From contig JAIWZP010000023.1 of assembly GCA_025201375.1 (NCBI GenBank), positions 124,001 to 188,000 on the forward strand: DNA of 64,000 bases, written 5' to 3'. The notes beneath the pieces are model-generated. The model was not told the origin of the DNA, made no database searches, and worked only from the letters and a program-made list of their open reading frames with translations. A program made the translations under genes and the position numbers. Below, piece by piece: positions 59,700-64,000 of the stretch; position 1 is the stretch's first letter; every line of letters begins with the position of its first letter. This DNA is from Gongronella butleri (lineage: Eukaryota > Mucoromycota > Mucoromycetes > Mucorales > Cunninghamellaceae).

Positions 59700-60740
59700 C
59701 TCGACACGAGCTGGGCCGTGACAATAAAGAGCATGCTTTTCTGACTTTGACGACCTGCTGTGCCTCCAGAAATTATTTTGCAGCCTACATCTGTACCTGC
59801 CCGCCAATGCAAAATGTGCCACGGAAAGACGGAGGAATACTGTAAATTATGGCCCAGTGCTCAAGAGGAGGTCAAGACGGCGTAGCTAGAATTTTGCGTG
59901 GTAAAGTTAGAATTCGTCACCCCGACCCCACTTACAGTATACTCAGGGTTTGGTCAATAATGATGAAGCTGAAAATGGCGTTTTATATGTTTTCAAGGGC
60001 GTAGAATCTCCTGGCGGTGTTTAAATTACATGTCCAATTGCAGGTTTTTGAGTACTTAGAAATCTGGCTCAAATGCTGCAGTTTGCTCTAATGGAAGTAC
60101 CTCAGAACTTGCTTGAATCGCTATTTTGCCACACGAGTCCAATGTAAAATTTAATTTAGAATCGAATAAAGTTCTCACACGATGTCCGTTAACTTAATGA
60201 AATTTCGAGATAATCGCAATTTACGACATTTCGGCCCGATTTTGATTTTTGGCAGTAAATGCGTGATTTTTCGTGTTTTTACTAAGAGAGCACGGCTCGA
60301 AAGTAACACCATTCGATTCCAAATCAAATTTCACATCCAGGGGCGACGCGTTGTAGCCTCTAAGAGCAATTTCGGGGCGTCTAGCAAGAGATTAAAACGT
60401 CTTGCCAGCCAAATACCGGTACTTTACCACGCAAAATTATAGCTAGGCGGTCAAGACGGATCCGCCCGATTTTTTTTAACTCGAAAATGCCAAAAACGTC
60501 TCATTTGCACCATTTTGCATTCATCTCGCCATCTGCATGGTGGACCCCGCTTAAAAGTAGCCGCATCTAATTCAGCGCAAAATTTGCAACAAAAAAGCTT
60601 AAACCCCCAAAGCGCTAAGACCACTTTTGAAAAATTCAGGGGTCATTAAGGGGTCACTCAGGGGTCACATACAGTACAGTATTTCAATCTCAGAAAATGC
60701 CGAAGGCTAAAGTGCCTTATACGCCTACCACCGATTTTTG
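59700..60740. repeat. Interspersed repeat family R, copy 4, split by an insertion
   Basis: The left part, 59720-59880, matches the family from GTGCCTCCAGAAATTATTTT to GGCCCAGTGCTCAAGA. The right part, 60449-60720, resumes with ATCCGCCCGATTTTTTTTAA, CATCTGCATGGTGGACCCC, CAGCGCAAAATTTGCAAC and CACTTTTGAAAAATTCAGG. In copy 3 these two parts are contiguous, which places a 568 bp insertion at 59881-60448 here. Confidence 0.75.
59881..60448. mobile_element. Nested 568 bp MITE with about 26-bp TIRs and an 11-bp target duplication
   Basis: Left end: TAGCTAGAATTTTGCGTGGT with AAAGT; right end is the complement with one mismatch (TAGCTATAATTTTG). The 11-base GGTCAAGACGG occurs on both sides (59870-59880 and 60449-60459). 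The interior has no ORF of note. A target duplication of 9 to 11 bp suits a Mutator-like element. The empty site is seen in the corresponding part of family R copy 3. Confidence 0.8.
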
Positions 60741-62239
60741 GCCTTTACAATTGCCTAATCGGGACGAGCTACTAATGAAAAATGTAGCTTTGATTCTGAT
60801 TTTAGTTTTGACCAAGTTTCAGTCTCCTGTGATGTTGCATTCCTGAGATATTGTGATTTTGCCTAGTGCATGTCAAAGCCACATTTTGGCCTATTTCTCA
60901 GGAGCCACTGGAGATACAAAAATTTCACTTTGCATGTGCATTTGAATCAGAGTCAGGAGTATGCACAGCCATTTTTGGCCGGTTTTAAAATTTTCATCTT
61001 TTGCGGAATGTATGCATTGCTTGCCATCTAGAGGCCCTAGAGACTCCAGAAAACCGATTTTCTGACGTAATTGAGGTCATAGAATCTGATGGCGGTGTTT
61101 AAAATTTGAAATCACAAACGGTTTATGCGCAAAATTCGCACTTTTTGTCACTTCATGCACTTTGGCGCGAGCCAGCCTTGGTTCTCGCATATCAACGCGT
61201 CAGCAAGGCCAGCGACGCGTGTAACGCGGTGATGGACGCGCTTTAGTCCGTGGTGGGACCCATCGACGCGTCTATCCAAGAGGCCCTTGAGGGCCAGGCG
61301 CCCCATGTCATACTTCGTCATCACTACCATATGCTACCCGTTTCCTTGCTCGGTAGCTTCGCATCTTCTGCAGTGCAGTATTTAGACACTCCGTTTTTAT
61401 TACTGTAAATCAAGAAGGCAGCAGAATTTGATGGTAATGTATTTTTACATGGTTAGCCACAGAAATACGCAACAATACTGTACAGTATATTCAATGCATT
61501 TAAACCTCCTGTCAGGCGCACGCGCGCGTTTGCTGGACCTCGGGCGTCACGACCGGGGACAATGCAGGCGCGGAAGCTGGCGTGGAGACATCGACCTCTA
61601 TGCCTAGTTCGAGCAATTCCTCGTCAAGCGAGGAAAAGCTCTCACGGCGCTGTCGATGCCTTGGCGATGGGCTGTGGTGCATGATTCGGACAATGAGCTT
61701 TTATTGGGACAAGGAAAGGGACAGGGGACGGTGCGGCAAACAGGGGAATGATCAGGTAAAGAAAAAGGGGGAAAAAAGGGGAAAGGGGAAGCGGGTGCTT
61801 AAATGGGCAGCCGATGATGGGGATTGCCCAGTCGGGCTTCCAAAAGTGTCAGCGGCGGAAGCTGGATGGGCAATTCCCAAAAAAAAAAGAAGGCGCGGCC
61901 AAAGGAGTGGGGCACGCGTGAGACAGAACAAGGCAAGGAAGGGCATTCATGGGCGGTAAGCCACAAAGGGGCAGAGAGACAAGGCAAGGGCGGATGGTCA
62001 TGGTGGCGTGAGGAGCGAGTGGGGTGAGGAAGCGAGCGATGCACGCAAAAGAAAAAAAAAAGGAAAAAGGGTCAAAAAGGCGTGGCACATGTCGGGGACG
62101 CGGGGCGGATCCTGACACCTCCTGCCCCTTGTCGTTTGGTTTTGTACTAACTTTTTAATGACTGAAAATATAAGTGTACTGTATTACTGTATGCTAATAA
62201 AATATTGAATTAAGGATTTAGAAAAAATTAATAAATGCA
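60741..62239. other. Third repeat island, right part
   Basis: No gene supported. The phrase GAATCT(C/G)(C/A)TGGCGGTGTTTAAA occurs at 60005 and again at 61083, linking this stretch with the nested element. 61559-61755 reads open in frame as a Ser-rich segment (ETSTSMPSSSNSSSSEEKLS) ending at a GATCAGGTAAAG donor-like site, but no partner exon is visible. 61740-62100 is purine-rich and unstructured. Confidence 0.45.
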
Positions 62240-63790
62240 TTAAATATCGGCTGTGGGATCATAATCGGAATCATTTTCGCTGTTATTGTTTTCTTCTACT
62301 TCGTCTTCTTCAAAAATTTCACCCGCATCATCTGGATTGGCGACGTTTGATTGGGATTGCAAGTCAACTCGCCTGTTTCCTTCCACATCCTCCTCGTCAA
62401 GCACGTAATCTCCATCAACATACGTGAACACAGAGCTCTTGATATCAAAAAGGTTTTCTTGATACCAAGTTTCTCGATCTGGCGCACCGACCTGGTCAAA
62501 TTCTTCAGTGTCGGTGTTAAATCGGGCGACGTCGCTAAGACCATTCATAAATTCAAGGAACAGATCTTTTTTTTCTTGATGCTTGCGCCGCCAAATGAAT
62601 TCAATCAGGCGCCATGGAACACCTGACTTTGTTCGATGGCGCGCTTGCATATGTAGCTTGACGCCCGCCCAGGTGCCTATTAAAAGCGCAGTATACAGTA
62701 AGAAAAATTGTTTAAAATTACTTGAAAACGTCAATTTTTTTACCTTCAATGGTGTTTGTGCAGACACCTTGCCGAGAACGGTAGCTATCCGAGTGGTTGA
62801 CCCACTGGTGTTTGTAATCACCCCAACTGGGAATGCCCTGATAGGCTGCCCAGCCGTCGGTCCAAATTAGCGATCCAGGTTTAACAAATCGCTCGATTAT
62901 CGGTCGAATAGTCTCGGCGGTGCGATTTGGCACTGTAGTCAAAAAGATACGACGATTTGTTGTAACCTCCACGCCGCCAATCACCCATACACCTTCCACA
63001 CGGTGCCCACGATGGTACTTGCGCTTGCCAAATTTGGATTCGTCGATTTCGACGATAATGCGCGCAGGTTCGCCTTGGCGGTTCAGCCGAACTTGACCGT
63101 TGAGATTGCGGTGGTAGCCGCCTACGCAAAAATGATCGTTTTTACTTAATATAAGCGGTTTTTTTCCTTTTTTTCCTTTTTTTTCTTTTTTTTACCAACT
63201 TCAAAATCTTCATCATCGAGCATTTCCTCCATCGCGTAAAGCATGGACATGTGAACTGCGGCTATATTTTTTCTGCTCACGCCGAGTTGGCTGCAAATTG
63301 CAGCGACAGGTTCACGATGCATAATTTTGTACATGATGCGCACCGTGGACTCCAAAGGCGACTTGAGGTTGTAAAAAATGGACCCAATTCGATAAGACAT
63401 CGTGCTTGTGCATTTTGGGGCATTGGGGCAAGTCCTTTTTGGGACAATCCACTGAGCAATGCGATCTTCTTTGATAGAGCGACGGAGCTCCATGTTGCCG
63501 CCATGCCTTGGACACCTGAACAGGCCGCGCACCACCAGATTCTCAGGATCACCACCATCATTTGCATCTTGGGCTTCATTTTCAATGTGCTCATTGGTAT
63601 AAAAAATATCAAATTCGTGCGCAAGCCAGCTTGCTGCCGTTCGCTGGCTGTTGCCAAGATGATACTTCAATGTATCCTCTGTCATTGGTGCATCTGGGCT
63701 GCGACGACGATCAATACGGACCATGCTGAGAGGCGGTGGCGATGAACGAAGGCTCGGGACTTCAAAAACGTGAGATTTGCGCTGTGTCAT
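62240..63790 (-). CDS. Merlin-type DDE transposase (IS1016/ISXO2-like), with introns
   Basis: Three exons: 63196-63790, 62744-63121, 62240-62676, for 469 residues. The catalytic domain matches the ISXO2-like DDE fold used by eukaryotic Merlin transposons and bacterial IS1595-type elements. The triad is complete: Asp225 in VEIDESKFGKRKYHRGHRVE, Asp287 in IWTDGWAAYQG, Glu324 in GVCTNTIEGTW. VNHSDSYRS is the usual motif between them. Residues 40-110 hold a possible zinc-binding part with paired cysteines (FRCPRHGG, RTCPNAPKC), and about 130-160 a helix-turn-helix (PVAAICSQLGVSRKNIAAVH). The C-terminal 110 residues are strongly acidic. A TATA box (TATAAAAG, minus strand 63885-63878) lies about 90 bases upstream. 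The start at 63790 was chosen as the first ATG. The gene looks intact. Confidence 0.92.
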
Positions 63791-63877
63791 TATAAAAAAT
63801 TGTAAAGGCAAAAGGGAAAGTGCAAGTAAAAATAAAAAAGTGCAAGAGAAAGATTAGAAATAAAAGAACGAAGGTGC

Positions 63878-63885
63878 CTTTTATA
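63878..63885 (-). promoter_or_regulatory. TATA box of the transposase gene
   Basis: TATAAAAG on the minus strand about 90 bases before the start codon, at the expected distance for a short leader. Confidence 0.55.
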
Positions 63886-63904
63886 GTTTTACTTTTTTCA
63901 AAAA

Positions 63905-64000
63905 TGAATGGGAATCCTCGGGAATCCTCGGAATGACAAATTAGATCATTGGAATGACAAATTAAATCGACAAATTAAATCATCGGAATGACAAATTAGA
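63905..64000. repeat. Short direct repeats next to the transposase gene
   Basis: GGAATCCTC occurs twice (63910-63930), then GGAATGACAAATTA recurs three times, with a shortened GACAAATTAAATC copy, up to the window edge. These lie on the 5' side of the transposase and may be subterminal binding sites of its element. The terminal inverted repeat itself is beyond the window or not recognisable. Confidence 0.6.

Noticed and set aside
61582..61959. 125-codon plus-strand reading
   Set aside because: Becomes Lys/Gly/Arg-rich purine sequence after 61750; only the first part looks protein-like and lacks a gene context.
1..64000. tRNA, rRNA and CRISPR arrays
   Set aside because: No T-loop type GGTTCGA motif with a matching acceptor stem, no rRNA core sequence, and no regularly spaced repeats with unique spacers were seen by eye; short or intron-bearing tRNAs could still be missed.

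Overview
This 64 kb window is nuclear DNA of an intron-rich eukaryote, most likely an early-diverging fungus. The fungal pointers are a septin, a short G-protein gamma subunit with a CaaX end, a retaining trehalose phosphorylase, a Ppn2-like phosphatase, a Dma-type FHA-RING ligase and a PH-Sec7 protein. I cannot name a genus. All exon models were built by eye from splice signals, reading-frame continuity and remembered family motifs; no search or RNA evidence was available.

Layout, left to right: a PH-Sec7 Arf-GEF-like gene cut by the left edge (minus, 1-2534); importin alpha (minus, 3220-5165); a 5.7 kb gene-free repeat island (5166-10899) with a 1.0 kb foldback element; the XPF repair nuclease (plus, 15 exons); G gamma (plus); a penta-EF-hand protein (plus); a Ppn2/ApaH-like phosphatase (minus) divergent from an FHA-RING ligase (plus); repeats (23.9-25.7 kb); trehalose phosphorylase (minus) divergent from a methyltransferase (plus); P5C dehydrogenase (plus); a 2.4 kb spacer; a Myb plus zinc-finger factor (minus); a GRF-RING protein (minus) divergent from a BRO1-domain protein (plus); a second repeat island (44.6-48.6 kb) with a second foldback element; TFIIE alpha and LSM8 (minus); ALG2 (plus); a septin (minus); ribosomal protein eS26 (minus); a third, 5.1 kb repeat island with a nested 568 bp element; and an intact Merlin-type transposase gene (minus) at the right edge.

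The genes are mostly single-copy housekeeping functions (nuclear import, repair, transcription, mRNA decay/splicing, glycosylation, ESCRT, cytokinesis, proline and trehalose metabolism). No co-functional cluster is evident, and no tRNA, rRNA or CRISPR was seen. Gene spacing is tight in the euchromatic blocks (205-309 bp between several pairs) and loose in the repeat islands. The islands share diverged interspersed repeats, short motifs TACTGTA and ATGATAC, and ACGCGT-rich palindromes.

Introns are short, usually start GTAAA with an A-run and end with a T-run before AG. There are two GC-AG introns, one 7-nt microexon, and start codons directly followed by an intron. The most interesting observations are the foldback pair, the nested element, the charge-reversed Sec7 catalytic position, the microexon, and the Myb-C2H2 fusion.
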